A stretch of 64,000 nucleotides of DNA from NCBI RefSeq assembly GCF_002412165.1, contig NZ_NXIA01000004.1, forward strand, positions 1-64,000, given 5' to 3'. This stretch comes from Curtobacterium sp. 'Ferrero' (GTDB lineage: Bacteria > Actinomycetota > Actinomycetes > Actinomycetales > Microbacteriaceae). Each line of letters opens with the position of its first letter. Position 1 is the first letter of the stretch. Below, piece by piece: positions 1 through 7,687 of this stretch. Under the pieces are notes generated by a model, which was given only the letters and a program-made list of their open reading frames with translations, was not told the origin of the DNA and searched no databases. Both the position numbers and the translations under genes were made by a program.

Positions 1-36
1 ACGGCCGCGCGTACCCGATCAGCCGAGCGGACCCGG

Positions 37-789
37 TCAGAACAGCGGCCACGGCACGGCGGGGCCGTGCCCCGGCGGCGGCGGGAAGATGCCGACGGCG
101 CGGAGCGCCGCGCACCGGGCGCCGAGCGTGTCGATCTCCTGCGGGGTCAGGTGCTCCTCGAGCGCTCGGCCGAGGTCGCCGCGCAGGGCCTCGGACACGC
201 GGTCCACGCCCTCGAGTTCGTCGGGGGTGAGCGGTTCGCCGATCCACCCCCACAGCACGGTCCGGAGCTTGTGCTCGACGTGGAAGGTGAGCCCGTGGTC
301 GACGCCGTACCGGTGGCCGTCGGGCATGGCCAGGACGTGCCCGCCCTTCCGGTCGGCGTTGTTCACGACCGTGTCGAACACCGCCATCCGACGCAGCTGC
401 TCGGTGTCCTCGTGCACGAGGGTGACGGGCTGTTCGTGCTCGTCGATCGCCTCGAGGACCGGCAGCCAACCGCTGTCCGGCGCCTCGGCGACGTCCGGCG
501 CGACGATGTCGACGGCGTCCTGCTCGGGATCGATGTCCTGCCACCGCTGGACCATCCCGGGTCCGAACGGGCCGTCGCCCAACCACGTCGGCGGGACCAC
601 CGACCATCCGAACGCCTCGGACACCAGGAACGCGGCGACCTCGCGACCGGCGAGCGTGCCGTCTGGGAAGTCCCACAGCGGCCGCTCGCCCTCGACGGGC
701 TTGTAGACCACGGCTTCGCCGTCGAGGTCGGCGAGGAAGGTCGCGTTCGACGCCTCGCGGATGCGCGCGCGGATGGTCAGGTCGGTCAT
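37..789 (-). CDS. SCO1664-family kinase-like protein
   Basis: 250-residue protein of the actinobacterial SCO1664 family, whose biochemical role is not established. A small lipid/protein-kinase-like fold is suggested by Lys30 in a VVYKP strand, the cluster N143-N144-A-D146-R-K148 and the D164-H165-G166 motif, which resemble the catalytic loop and metal-binding motif of PI3/4-kinase or HipA-like proteins. It is the last gene of a three-gene unit: its ATG overlaps the stop of the DUF3090 gene by 4 bases (ATGA), so translation is probably coupled. In many actinobacteria these genes adjoin mycothiol ligase mshC, which would lie outside the window if present. Substrate unknown. Confidence 0.85.
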   Translation of the reverse strand: MTDLTIRARIREASNATFLADLDGEAVVYKPVEGERPLWDFPDGTLAGREVAAFLVSEAFGWSVVPPTWLGDGPFGPGMVQRWQDIDPEQDAVDIVAPDVAEAPDSGWLPVLEAIDEHEQPVTLVHEDTEQLRRMAVFDTVVNNADRKGGHVLAMPDGHRYGVDHGLTFHVEHKLRTVLWGWIGEPLTPDELEGVDRVSEALRGDLGRALEEHLTPQEIDTLGARCAALRAVGIFPPPPGHGPAVPWPLF

Positions 790-1313
790 GCGACGCCGGG
801 CGGCCGCCCTGCCGCGACGACCTCGCGGGTGCGCTCGACGAAGGCCCGGGCGGTCCCGACCGGGATCTTCACCTGGAAGAGCTCAGCGGGCTCGGGGATC
901 TCGACGACGGCCTCGACCTCGCCGTCCTCGCCGGTCTCCTCGGCGACGATCTCGACCTCGTCGTCGATGGGGTACGCCTCGATCACGACCTGCGCGGTCG
1001 CGGGGTCGAACCCCAGGCTGAGCGCCCCGGCTCGGAACTCCGGCTCGACGGGCTGGTCGAGCGGGTCGCCGTCGAACAACTCCTTCGGCGCGGTCTCCGG
1101 CACGCTGAAGCGGTTGTCGTCGACGGTCGCGACCTCGTCGAGGAGTTCGGCGACCTTGTCGGCGAGGACGGCCGACTGCTCCTTCTCGAGAGCGACGCTC
1201 GTGACGCGTCTGCCGTCACGTGCCTGCAGGTAGAACGCGCGCTCGCCGGGCCGTCCGATCGTGCCGACGACGATGCGGTCCGGCCAGTCGAAGCCGTGGA
1301 CGATGGTGGGCAT
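786..1313 (-). CDS. DUF3090 family protein
   Basis: 175-residue cytosolic protein of the DUF3090 family, found in actinobacteria beside SCO1664-type and MSMEG_4193-type genes. It opens with a beta-rich segment (VHGFDWPDRIVVGTIGRPGE) and has an acidic middle and an Ala/Arg-rich C-terminus. No catalytic motif is obvious. The ATG at 1313 is preceded after 6 bases by TACACT (1320-1325, minus strand), so the mRNA may be leaderless. Its stop overlaps the next gene's start by 4 bases. Function unknown; the shared neighbourhood suggests a common pathway with the flanking kinase-like and phosphatase-like proteins. Confidence 0.88.
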   Translation of the reverse strand: MPTIVHGFDWPDRIVVGTIGRPGERAFYLQARDGRRVTSVALEKEQSAVLADKVAELLDEVATVDDNRFSVPETAPKELFDGDPLDQPVEPEFRAGALSLGFDPATAQVVIEAYPIDDEVEIVAEETGEDGEVEAVVEIPEPAELFQVKIPVGTARAFVERTREVVAAGRPPGVA

Positions 1314-1346
1314 ACCCGAAGTGTAGGAGCCGACGGCTCCGGTCGT

Positions 1347-2096
1347 TCAGGGAGCGACGGTCCCCGGACGGTCGCCGTCGGACGTGGCCGACGACGGCTC
1401 GTGTCCGGCGCCGCCGCCGACGGCCGCGTCGCCGGCCGGCGCGGGTGCAGCGGCCAACCAGGACAGGTCGCCGGACTCGGTGTTCGTCGCGACGACCTCG
1501 GGCCGGTGCTCGCCGTATCGCACGATCGACACCGAGGCCGGACCCACGGCGATCCGCTGGAACAGGTCGAGGTGCATGCCGAACGCGTCCGCGAGCACGG
1601 ACTTCACGATGTCGCCGTGGCTCACCGCGACCCAGACCGCACCGGGACCGTGCTGCCGTTCGACCTCGGCGTCGAGCCGCCGGACGGCCGTCACCGCGCG
1701 CGACTGCATGGTCGGCATGGACTCCCCGCCGGGGAACACGACGGCGCTCGGGTTCGCCTGCACCGTGCGCCAGAGGGGCTCCTTCGCCAGGTCGGCGAGC
1801 TTGCGGCCCTGCCACTCGCCGTAGTCGGCTTCGGTGATGGCCCGCTCCACGACGGTGTCGGGCGCGCGGCCGTGCGCGGCGCGCTGGGCGTCGGCGATCG
1901 CCCGGGCCGTCTGACGGCAGCGTTCGAGGGGGCTCGTGACGAGTGCGGCGAGCGGGACCGCGGCGATGCGCTCGGCGGTCCGCTGGGCCTGCCGGCGCCC
2001 GACGTCGTCGAGCCGGACCCCGGCCGTGCGGCCGGCGAGGAGTCCGGTGGCGTTCGCGGTGGTGCGTCCGTGCCGGACGAGGAGGACGGTCGCCAT
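1347..2096 (-). CDS. Histidine phosphatase superfamily protein (MSMEG_4193-like)
   Basis: 249-residue phosphoglycerate-mutase-like phosphatase. The RHG motif is at residues 8-10 (VRHGRT), a second arginine lies in SPLERCRQT, and the second catalytic histidine is in AVSHGD, so a complete two-histidine active site is visible. It is annotated in relatives as a putative phosphomutase of the MSMEG_4193 family; the substrate is unknown. The C-terminal 40 residues are a Gly/Ala-rich tail. A TAGGAT box (2104-2109) ends 7 bases before the ATG, overlapping the stop of the upstream ABC ATPase gene, so this unit probably has its own promoter. The DUF3090 gene follows 33 bases downstream. Confidence 0.87.
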   Translation of the reverse strand: MATVLLVRHGRTTANATGLLAGRTAGVRLDDVGRRQAQRTAERIAAVPLAALVTSPLERCRQTARAIADAQRAAHGRAPDTVVERAITEADYGEWQGRKLADLAKEPLWRTVQANPSAVVFPGGESMPTMQSRAVTAVRRLDAEVERQHGPGAVWVAVSHGDIVKSVLADAFGMHLDLFQRIAVGPASVSIVRYGEHRPEVVATNTESGDLSWLAAAPAPAGDAAVGGGAGHEPSSATSDGDRPGTVAP

Positions 2097-2106
2097 GCCG
2101 ACGATC

Positions 2107-2847
2107 CTAGGCCGCGTGCTGCGCCGCGCCCGCGGGCTCCGGCACCAGCCGCCCGTCGACCACCCGCGGGTCGACCACCCGCCCGTCGACCACGCTCACG
2201 AGCTCGTCGAGCGCTCCCCGGTGGACGAGGTCGTGCGTCACGAGCAGGGTCGCCGTCCCGCGCTCGTGCGTCAGCCGGGCGATGAGGTCCATCACGGCAC
2301 CGCCCCGCTCCTGGTCGAGGGCGCTCGTCGGTTCGTCGACGAGCAGGACGTCGGGGTCGTGCACGAGCGCCCGGGCGATCGCGACCCGCTGCCGCTGCCC
2401 GCCGGAGAGCTGCGCGGGGCGCTTGTCACCGTGACCGGTGAGCCCGACGGCGTCGAGCAGGTCGTCCACACGGTCCCGCGACACCGACCCGCCGCCGCCG
2501 CCGAGGTGCCCCATCACGAGCAGCTGTTCCCGTGCCGTCAGCGAGGGGATCAGGTTCGACTGCTGGAACACGATGCCGATGCGCTCACGGCGGAGCGAGG
2601 TCGCCGCGTTCCGGGACAGCTGCGCGGCGTCGACGACCGGCCCGTCCGCACCCCCGACGAGCACCCGTCCGGAGTCCGGCCGGATGAGCGTCGCCGCGAC
2701 CGCGAGCAGCGAGGACTTCCCGGAGCCGGACGGGCCGGTGATGCCCGTCACCACCCCGGCGGGCGCGGTGAGGGAGACGTGGTCGACGGCGGTGACGCGG
2801 CGGTCACCGTCGGGGAAGGTGAGGGTGACGTCGTCGAGGGTGATCAT
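2107..2847 (-). CDS. ABC transporter ATP-binding protein (MacB/LolD type)
   Basis: 246-residue ATPase. Walker A is GPSGSGKSS (38-46), Q-loop FQQ (94-96), signature LSGGQ (147-151) and Walker B with switch VLLVDEPTSALD (167-178). This domain order and the FtsX-type partner place it in the MacB/LolD/DevA class. The start chosen is the ATG at 2847, which overlaps the permease stop by 4 bases (ATGA); a longer upstream reading in the same frame is only a shadow of the permease gene. Together they form a two-gene transporter operon divergent from a two-component system, which often controls such exporters. Substrate cannot be read from sequence. Confidence 0.93.
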   Translation of the reverse strand: MITLDDVTLTFPDGDRRVTAVDHVSLTAPAGVVTGITGPSGSGKSSLLAVAATLIRPDSGRVLVGGADGPVVDAAQLSRNAATSLRRERIGIVFQQSNLIPSLTAREQLLVMGHLGGGGGSVSRDRVDDLLDAVGLTGHGDKRPAQLSGGQRQRVAIARALVHDPDVLLVDEPTSALDQERGGAVMDLIARLTHERGTATLLVTHDLVHRGALDELVSVVDGRVVDPRVVDGRLVPEPAGAAQHAA

Positions 2848-3950
2848 CGGTTGCTCCCGAGTGCGGTGAGGGGGTCGGCTGCGGTGACGGTGCGGAGGGC
2901 GACCGCGGCGCCGGCGAGCCCGAGCAGGGCCATCGCGGCACCGGGCACCAGGGTGGTGAGCGGGCTGAGGAGGAACGGGAGCGCACCGCCGGCGAGCACT
3001 CCGAGCCCGACGACGAGGGCGGTGCCGACGCCGATGCCGAGCACGAGGACGACGAGTGCCTGCCCGAGGGCGTCGCGGACGAGCGACGGCGTGCTCGCGC
3101 CGAGGGCCTTGAGCACGGCGACGTCGCCGGCGCGCTGCATGGTCCACACGGTGAAGAACGCACCGACCACGAGCGCGGAGACCCCGAAGAGCATCACGAT
3201 CATCAAGCCGAGCGAGCCGATCTCGGACCGGAAGGTCTCGAGCGCGGTCAGGGAGCCGAGGGGCGTCGCGGCCGAGGTGTGGGTGCGATCGGCGACCGCC
3301 GCCCAGTCCGGCTGGCCGGTCACGGCGAGCACCGTCGGGTCGCCGTCGCCGCCGAGCCGACGGTCTGCCTGAGCCCACGCCGTCGGGGTCATCGTGACGA
3401 CCGGGGTGTGACTGTACCAGAGGTCGTCACCGACCGTCGCGACCGTGAACGTCGCCCCGGCGATCGTGACGCGGTCCCCGGTCCGGACGCCGAGGTCGTG
3501 TGCGGCGCCGGAGGACAGGCCGACGTCGCCGTCGCGTTCAGGAGCGAGCCGCGCCACCGCGCCGTCGTCCGACGGGGGCAGCCCGAACAGCGCGACCCCG
3601 ACCGCGGAACCAGAACCAGAACCAGCACCGGCACCGGACTCGCCCCCGCGAGCCGCGCGCCCCTGCAGGATGCCCACGGGGACCACCCGCTCGACGCCGG
3701 CCGACGCGCGCCAGTCGGCCCGTGCCTCCCGGCCGACGCCCGACGTGGAGAACGACGGCTGCCCGCCGGACGGCTGCTGCAGGACGAGTCGGTCGCCCGG
3801 CAGGGCGAGCACGGCCGACACGTTCTGTGCGGCCAGGCCCCCGGTCAGCCCCGCGAGGAAGCCGACGAGGACGGTGATGAGCGCCACGACGGACCCGATG
3901 AGCAGGAACCGTCCGCGGGCGAACCGGAGATCGCGCCAGGCGACGAACAC
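2844..3950 (-). CDS. ABC transporter permease, FtsX-like
   Basis: 368-residue membrane protein. One N-terminal membrane helix (about 16-38) is followed by a roughly 200-residue extracytoplasmic domain rich in Gly, Ser and Asp, and then a C-terminal FtsX domain with three helices (about 248-365) holding the typical MQRAGDVAVLKALGAS loop. This is the DevC/MacB permease topology. It is translationally coupled to the ATPase gene (ATGA overlap). The periplasmic-like domain has a short run of Gly-Ser-Ala pairs around residue 110-125 (GAGAGSGSGSAVG), a probable linker. Likely exports, or mechanically signals about, an envelope substrate such as a peptide or lipid. Confidence 0.92.
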   Translation of the reverse strand: MFVAWRDLRFARGRFLLIGSVVALITVLVGFLAGLTGGLAAQNVSAVLALPGDRLVLQQPSGGQPSFSTSGVGREARADWRASAGVERVVPVGILQGRAARGGESGAGAGSGSGSAVGVALFGLPPSDDGAVARLAPERDGDVGLSSGAAHDLGVRTGDRVTIAGATFTVATVGDDLWYSHTPVVTMTPTAWAQADRRLGGDGDPTVLAVTGQPDWAAVADRTHTSAATPLGSLTALETFRSEIGSLGLMIVMLFGVSALVVGAFFTVWTMQRAGDVAVLKALGASTPSLVRDALGQALVVLVLGIGVGTALVVGLGVLAGGALPFLLSPLTTLVPGAAMALLGLAGAAVALRTVTAADPLTALGSNR

Positions 3951-4099
3951 GGTGGTCCTTCCCGTGTCGCGGACCCTCCGCGACCACGACGACCAGCCTC
4001 GCGAGCGGACCGCTCGGGGACATCGACGGGCATGCTGGTCCTCCGCTCCGACTTTCGGTTGATCCGCCGACGCCCGCGCGACCGTACGCTGACGGGGAC

Positions 4100-5278
4100 A
4101 TGGCGCACGGAACCCTCACCCCGGTGTTCGTCGGTCTCCGGACCGGCCTGCACGTGCTGTCCGCGGCACTCCTGGCGCTCGTGGTGGCGCGGGTCGTGGT
4201 CGTCGGTGGTCCGACGGCGCTGCCGGCACTCGTGCTCGCCGCGCTCTTCGCCGGTGTGTACCTCCTCGGCGCCCGCGTCGCGCGGACGACCGGCCCGCGA
4301 CGGCAGCGTGCCGGGGCGTGGTGGCTCGTAGCGCTGACGGTGGTGTGGGCGGCCCTGCTGGTCCTGGTGCCCGAGGCCGCCTACCTGGTGTTCCCGCTGT
4401 TCTTCCTGTACCTGCACGTGCTGCCGCGGATGGTCGGTCCGGCAGCGGTCGTCGTCGCGACCGCCGTGTCGATCGTCGCGCTCGGACTGCACGGGGGCTT
4501 CACGGTCGGGGGCGTGATCGGGCCGCTCGTCGGTGCCGGGGTCGCACTGCTGATCGGGCTCGGGTACCGGGCCCTCGCGCGCGAGGCCGCGGAACGCGAG
4601 CAGCTCGTCGCCGAACTCCTCGCGACCCGCGACCGCCTGGCCGCGACCGAGCGCGAGCAGGGCGTGCTCGCCGAACGGGCTCGGCTCGCGCGGGAGATCC
4701 ACGACACGGTCGCGCAGGGCCTGTCGAGCATCCAGATGCTGCTGCACGCGGCCGAGCGCGCGGACGGCGACCGACCCGGCACGGAGCACATCCGGCTGGC
4801 GCGCCAGACCGCCGCCGAGGGGCTCGCGGACACGCGCCGCTTCATCCGCGAACTCGCGCCGCCCGCGCTCGAGGCGGGGCTGCCCACCGCCCTGCGGCGG
4901 CTGGCGGACGCCAGCTGGTCGGTCGACGGGCTGACGGTCGCGGTGGACGCGCCGGACACGGTGTCGCTGCCGATGGACGTGCAGACGGCGCTGCTGCGGA
5001 TCGCGCAGGGCGCGCTCGCCAACGTGGTGCAGCACGCGCAGGCCACCTCGGTCCGGCTGACGCTCACGGTGGACGGACGGGAGGCGCGGCTCGCGGTCGC
5101 CGACGACGGTCGCGGGTTCGACGTGGCCGGGTCCGGTGACGGCGTGGGAGCGGGCCGGTCGGACTCGTTCGGCCTGCGCGCCATGGCGGACCGCGTCGCG
5201 CAGTTCGGCGGTCGGCTCGACGTCGAGTCGCTGCCCGGCCGCGGGACCTCGGTCGTCGCGACGCTGGAGGTCCCGTGA
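4100..5278 (+). CDS. Sensor histidine kinase, NarL/LiaS type
   Basis: 392-residue kinase with about five hydrophobic segments in residues 15-155 and almost no extracytoplasmic loop, the intramembrane-sensing layout of LiaS/DesK-like kinases. A coiled coil (160-195) leads to the HisKA_3 H-box REIHDTVAQG with His201. The HATPase domain shows QGALANVVQHA and the DDGRGFD loop. TACGCT at 4085-4090 lies 9 bases before the ATG. The stop overlaps the response-regulator start (GTGA). It is divergent from the ABC exporter genes across 149 bases, so a plausible job is sensing envelope stress or a drug and inducing that transporter; this is inference from context. Confidence 0.93.
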   Translation: MAHGTLTPVFVGLRTGLHVLSAALLALVVARVVVVGGPTALPALVLAALFAGVYLLGARVARTTGPRRQRAGAWWLVALTVVWAALLVLVPEAAYLVFPLFFLYLHVLPRMVGPAAVVVATAVSIVALGLHGGFTVGGVIGPLVGAGVALLIGLGYRALAREAAEREQLVAELLATRDRLAATEREQGVLAERARLAREIHDTVAQGLSSIQMLLHAAERADGDRPGTEHIRLARQTAAEGLADTRRFIRELAPPALEAGLPTALRRLADASWSVDGLTVAVDAPDTVSLPMDVQTALLRIAQGALANVVQHAQATSVRLTLTVDGREARLAVADDGRGFDVAGSGDGVGAGRSDSFGLRAMADRVAQFGGRLDVESLPGRGTSVVATLEVP

Positions 5279-5904
5279 TCCGCATCGTCATCGCCGACGA
5301 CCACCCCGTGGTCCGCGCCGGGCTCCGTGCGCTGCTCGACGGCGAACCGGACGTCGAGGTCGTCGCCGAAGCCGCCACGCCGGACCAGGCGGTCGACGCC
5401 GCCGTCCGGTTCGCTCCCGAGCTCGTGCTCATGGACCTGCAGTTCGGCGAGCGCACCACGGGCGCGGACGCCACCCGTCGGATCCGGGCGCTCGAGGCCG
5501 CGCCGTACGTGCTCGTGCTGACGAACTACGACACCGACGGCGACATCCTCGGCGCGGTGGAGGCCGGAGCGAGCGGGTACCTGCTCAAGGACGCACCGCC
5601 GGAGGACCTCGTGGCCGCGGTGCGCGCGGCGGCGTCCGGGCAGAGCGCCCTCGCCCCGACGATCGCCGGGCGGCTCATGGCGCGGATGCGTGCGCCGCAG
5701 GTGAGCCTGTCCGCGCGGGAGATCGAGGTCCTGGCACTCGTCGCGGAGGGGGCGTCGAACGGCGAGGTCGCCGCGCGCCTGTTCATCTCCGACGCCACCG
5801 TGAAGTCGCACCTGGTGCACGTGTTCTCGAAGCTCGGGGTCTCCTCGCGCACGGCGGCGGTGAACGAGGCGCGTCGACTGGGGGTGCTGCGACGCGGCGC
5901 GTGA
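5275..5904 (+). CDS. LuxR/NarL-family response regulator
   Basis: 209-residue regulator: receiver domain (1-120) with acidic pair D8-D9, phosphoacceptor Asp54 in LMDLQFG and Lys85-region LLKDAPPED, then a LuxR-type helix-turn-helix (about 145-200; LSAREIEVLALVAEG ... ATVKSHLVHVFSKLG). The GTG start overlaps the kinase stop by 4 bases, so the pair is made in fixed ratio. The natural targets are its own operon and the divergent ABC transporter. A 7-bp stem hairpin 13 bases after the stop probably ends the transcript. Confidence 0.95.
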   Translation: MIRIVIADDHPVVRAGLRALLDGEPDVEVVAEAATPDQAVDAAVRFAPELVLMDLQFGERTTGADATRRIRALEAAPYVLVLTNYDTDGDILGAVEAGASGYLLKDAPPEDLVAAVRAAASGQSALAPTIAGRLMARMRAPQVSLSAREIEVLALVAEGASNGEVAARLFISDATVKSHLVHVFSKLGVSSRTAAVNEARRLGVLRRGA

Positions 5905-5916
5905 CCGCTCCTGTGC

Positions 5917-5934
5917 GATCGCGACTGCGCGATC
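5917..5934 (+). terminator. Short hairpin after two-component operon
   Basis: Perfect inverted repeat GATCGCG / CGCGATC with a 4-base loop (ACTG), 13 bases after the response-regulator stop. No T-run follows, as is usual at this G+C content, so termination strength is uncertain. Confidence 0.4.
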
Positions 5935-5979
5935 TGGACAAGGTTCGGATGCCGCGCGGTGAGGCACCAGGATGGGACG

Positions 5980-6408
5980 GTGCTCGTCTCCATCCTCTAC
6001 ATGAGTCGCGCGAACGTCCCCTTCGACGATGCGGACATGCAGGAGCTCCTCCGCGAGGCGCGCATCCGGAACACGGCGCTCGGGGTGTCCGGGCTCCTCG
6101 TCGCCAAGAGCGGCCGCTTCATGCAGCTGCTCGAGGGGCCGGCGTGGAGCGTGGACGACCGGTTCGCGGCGATCTCCCGCGACGCCCGACACGGAGACGT
6201 GAAGTCGCTCGTCCGCGAGGACATCGAGCGTCGTCGGTTCGACGGCTGGGCCATGGCCTACCGCTCGCTGGAGGACGCGGACGTCGAGCAGCAGGAGGGC
6301 TTCAGTCCCTTCCTCACCGGCGACATGGACTTCCCGCGCGCGTTCGACCGCACGAGTTCCGCGTGGCTCCTGAAGTGGTTCCGCTCCCGCGAGCTCAACG
6401 ACGCCTGA
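5980..6408 (+). CDS. BLUF-domain blue-light photoreceptor (first copy)
   Basis: About 142 residues, a stand-alone BLUF domain binding FAD. Visible key residues are the Tyr of LYMSR, the Asn of IRNTALG, the Gln of FMQLLEG and the Trp/Met of DGWAMAY, which match the Tyr-Asn-Gln-Trp-Met set of the flavin photocycle. The start is uncertain: GTG at 5959 keeps the frame, but GTG at 5980 aligns with the start of the second BLUF protein in this window (11884-12354) and has CAGGAT 6 bases upstream, so I prefer it. There is no output domain; such short BLUF proteins signal through a partner protein. No obvious partner is adjacent. Confidence 0.92.
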   Translation: MLVSILYMSRANVPFDDADMQELLREARIRNTALGVSGLLVAKSGRFMQLLEGPAWSVDDRFAAISRDARHGDVKSLVREDIERRRFDGWAMAYRSLEDADVEQQEGFSPFLTGDMDFPRAFDRTSSAWLLKWFRSRELNDA

Positions 6409-6429
6409 CGCCCCGCCCGGGCCGCGGCG

Positions 6430-7005
6430 TCACCGTTCGAGGGTGACCCACTCCTCGTCGCGGCGGTACCCGAGTGCCGCCCCCGCCGCGATGATCGCCG
6501 CGTTGTCCGCCGAACCACCGGTGCGGAACCGGCGGACGCCGTCCTCGACGAGCGCGAGCACCGACGCGGCCTTCACGGCGACGCCGACGCCCCGACCGCG
6601 GAACGCCGGGTCGACGACGGTGAAGTCGGTCTCGACGGTGTCGCCGTCCCGGTCGACGTAGGTCAGGCCGACGAGCCGTCCGTCCGGCGTCCAGGCGCCG
6701 AATGCCCGGCGGTCGTGGTGGAGCGCGGCGGTCACGTCGGTGAGGAGCTCGTGCCGCGTGGCGACACTGCCCGGGTAGTCCCCGACGGTGGCGGCATCGA
6801 GCGCGCGCACGGCGCGGAGGTCGGCCTCACCGAGCTCGCGGACGACGAACGGTGCGACACGGTCCACACGTGCACGGAGCTGGGCTCGGTCCAGTCCACC
6901 GGCGTCGAGCTGCGCACCGAACGAGCGGGCCGTCGTCCGCCACCCCGCCGCGGCGAGCGCCCGGACGCGCGGGTCGTCCGCGCGCAGCACCGTGGTCTCC
7001 CCCAT
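6430..7005 (-). CDS. GNAT-family N-acetyltransferase
   Basis: 191-residue protein. The C-terminal half (about 75-190) carries the GNAT core, with the acetyl-CoA loop RGRGVGVAVKAASVLAL and the downstream strand/Asn segment RTGGSADNAAIIAAGAALGYR. The N-terminal 70 residues look like a degenerate second half-domain. The ATG at 7005 is preceded after 6 bases by TAGGCT (7012-7017), a probable leaderless start overlapping the TetR stop codon. Substrate unknown. Confidence 0.85.
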   Translation of the reverse strand: MGETTVLRADDPRVRALAAAGWRTTARSFGAQLDAGGLDRAQLRARVDRVAPFVVRELGEADLRAVRALDAATVGDYPGSVATRHELLTDVTAALHHDRRAFGAWTPDGRLVGLTYVDRDGDTVETDFTVVDPAFRGRGVGVAVKAASVLALVEDGVRRFRTGGSADNAAIIAAGAALGYRRDEEWVTLER

Positions 7006-7014
7006 GGCCGCAGC

Positions 7015-7623
7015 CTACGGCGTGCCGAACAGGTCCGCGACGACGCCGAGCAGACGCTCGCGGTGCCTCGGGTCGACGATGCCGGCGAGCACGAGCCGCC
7101 ACATGGACTCGAGCGCCGGGAAGAGGTCCTGCCGTCCGGTCCGGACGGCGGAGACCAGGTGGACGCCCGTGAACATCGGCACGACGGTCGCGCCGAGCTG
7201 CTCGGCGGTGAGGTCGGTCCGGAGCTCTCCTGCCGCGAGCGCCAGCCGGAACAGGTCGCTGATGCCGCCGATCCACTGCTCGTAGAACGCGGCGGTCGCG
7301 GCGCCGAACTCCCCGCGCTCCAGGGACAGGCGGATGCCGGCGCTGACCACCGGGTCGTCGAGGAGCATCTCGGCGATGCCGTGGGAGGCGCGGAGCAGGG
7401 CGTGGAGCGGCGACGCGTCGGCGAGGCGCACGACGTCGAAGGTCCGGACGTTCTGCTCGTCGATGACCCCGAGGGCGAGCGACAGCTTCGTCGGGAAGTG
7501 GAAGTGCAGCGCGCCCTGCGAGACGCCCGCTCCGCGGGCGACGGCGGCGATCGTGGTCGCGGACCAGCCGACGCGTTCGAACTCGCGCGCAGCGGCTTCG
7601 AGGATCAGGGTGCGTCGTTCCAC
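7015..7623 (-). CDS. TetR-family regulator, ScbR-like
   Basis: 202-residue regulator. The N-terminal helix-turn-helix (about 15-50; TTIAAVARGAGVSQGALHFHFPTK) has the GALHFHF recognition helix typical of gamma-butyrolactone-receptor-like (ScbR/ArpA) TetR proteins, followed by an all-helical ligand domain. GTG at 7623 is chosen because the reading further upstream is low-quality and crosses a repeat element. GACACT (7630-7635) ends 6 bases before it and lies inside an inverted repeat CGACAC/GTGTCG (7622-7635) that could be an autoregulatory operator. The ligand cannot be inferred. Confidence 0.85.
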   Translation of the reverse strand: MERRTLILEAAAREFERVGWSATTIAAVARGAGVSQGALHFHFPTKLSLALGVIDEQNVRTFDVVRLADASPLHALLRASHGIAEMLLDDPVVSAGIRLSLERGEFGAATAAFYEQWIGGISDLFRLALAAGELRTDLTAEQLGATVVPMFTGVHLVSAVRTGRQDLFPALESMWRLVLAGIVDPRHRERLLGVVADLFGTP

Positions 7624-7635
7624 GACACCAGTGTC

Positions 7636-7682
7636 GCGGACTGGAGGCACGGGGCGGGCCCCGCCACGCGCCTCCCGTCCGC
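7636..7682 (-). repeat. Dispersed palindrome, copy A
   Basis: 22-base arms (GCGGACTGGAGGCAC... and ...GCGCCTCCCGTCCGC) with 19 of 22 positions paired and a 3-base loop. It begins 5 bases after the fucosidase stop codon, so it probably serves as its terminator. It belongs to a family of six intergenic copies in this window. Confidence 0.8.
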
Positions 7683-7687
7683 GCGCG

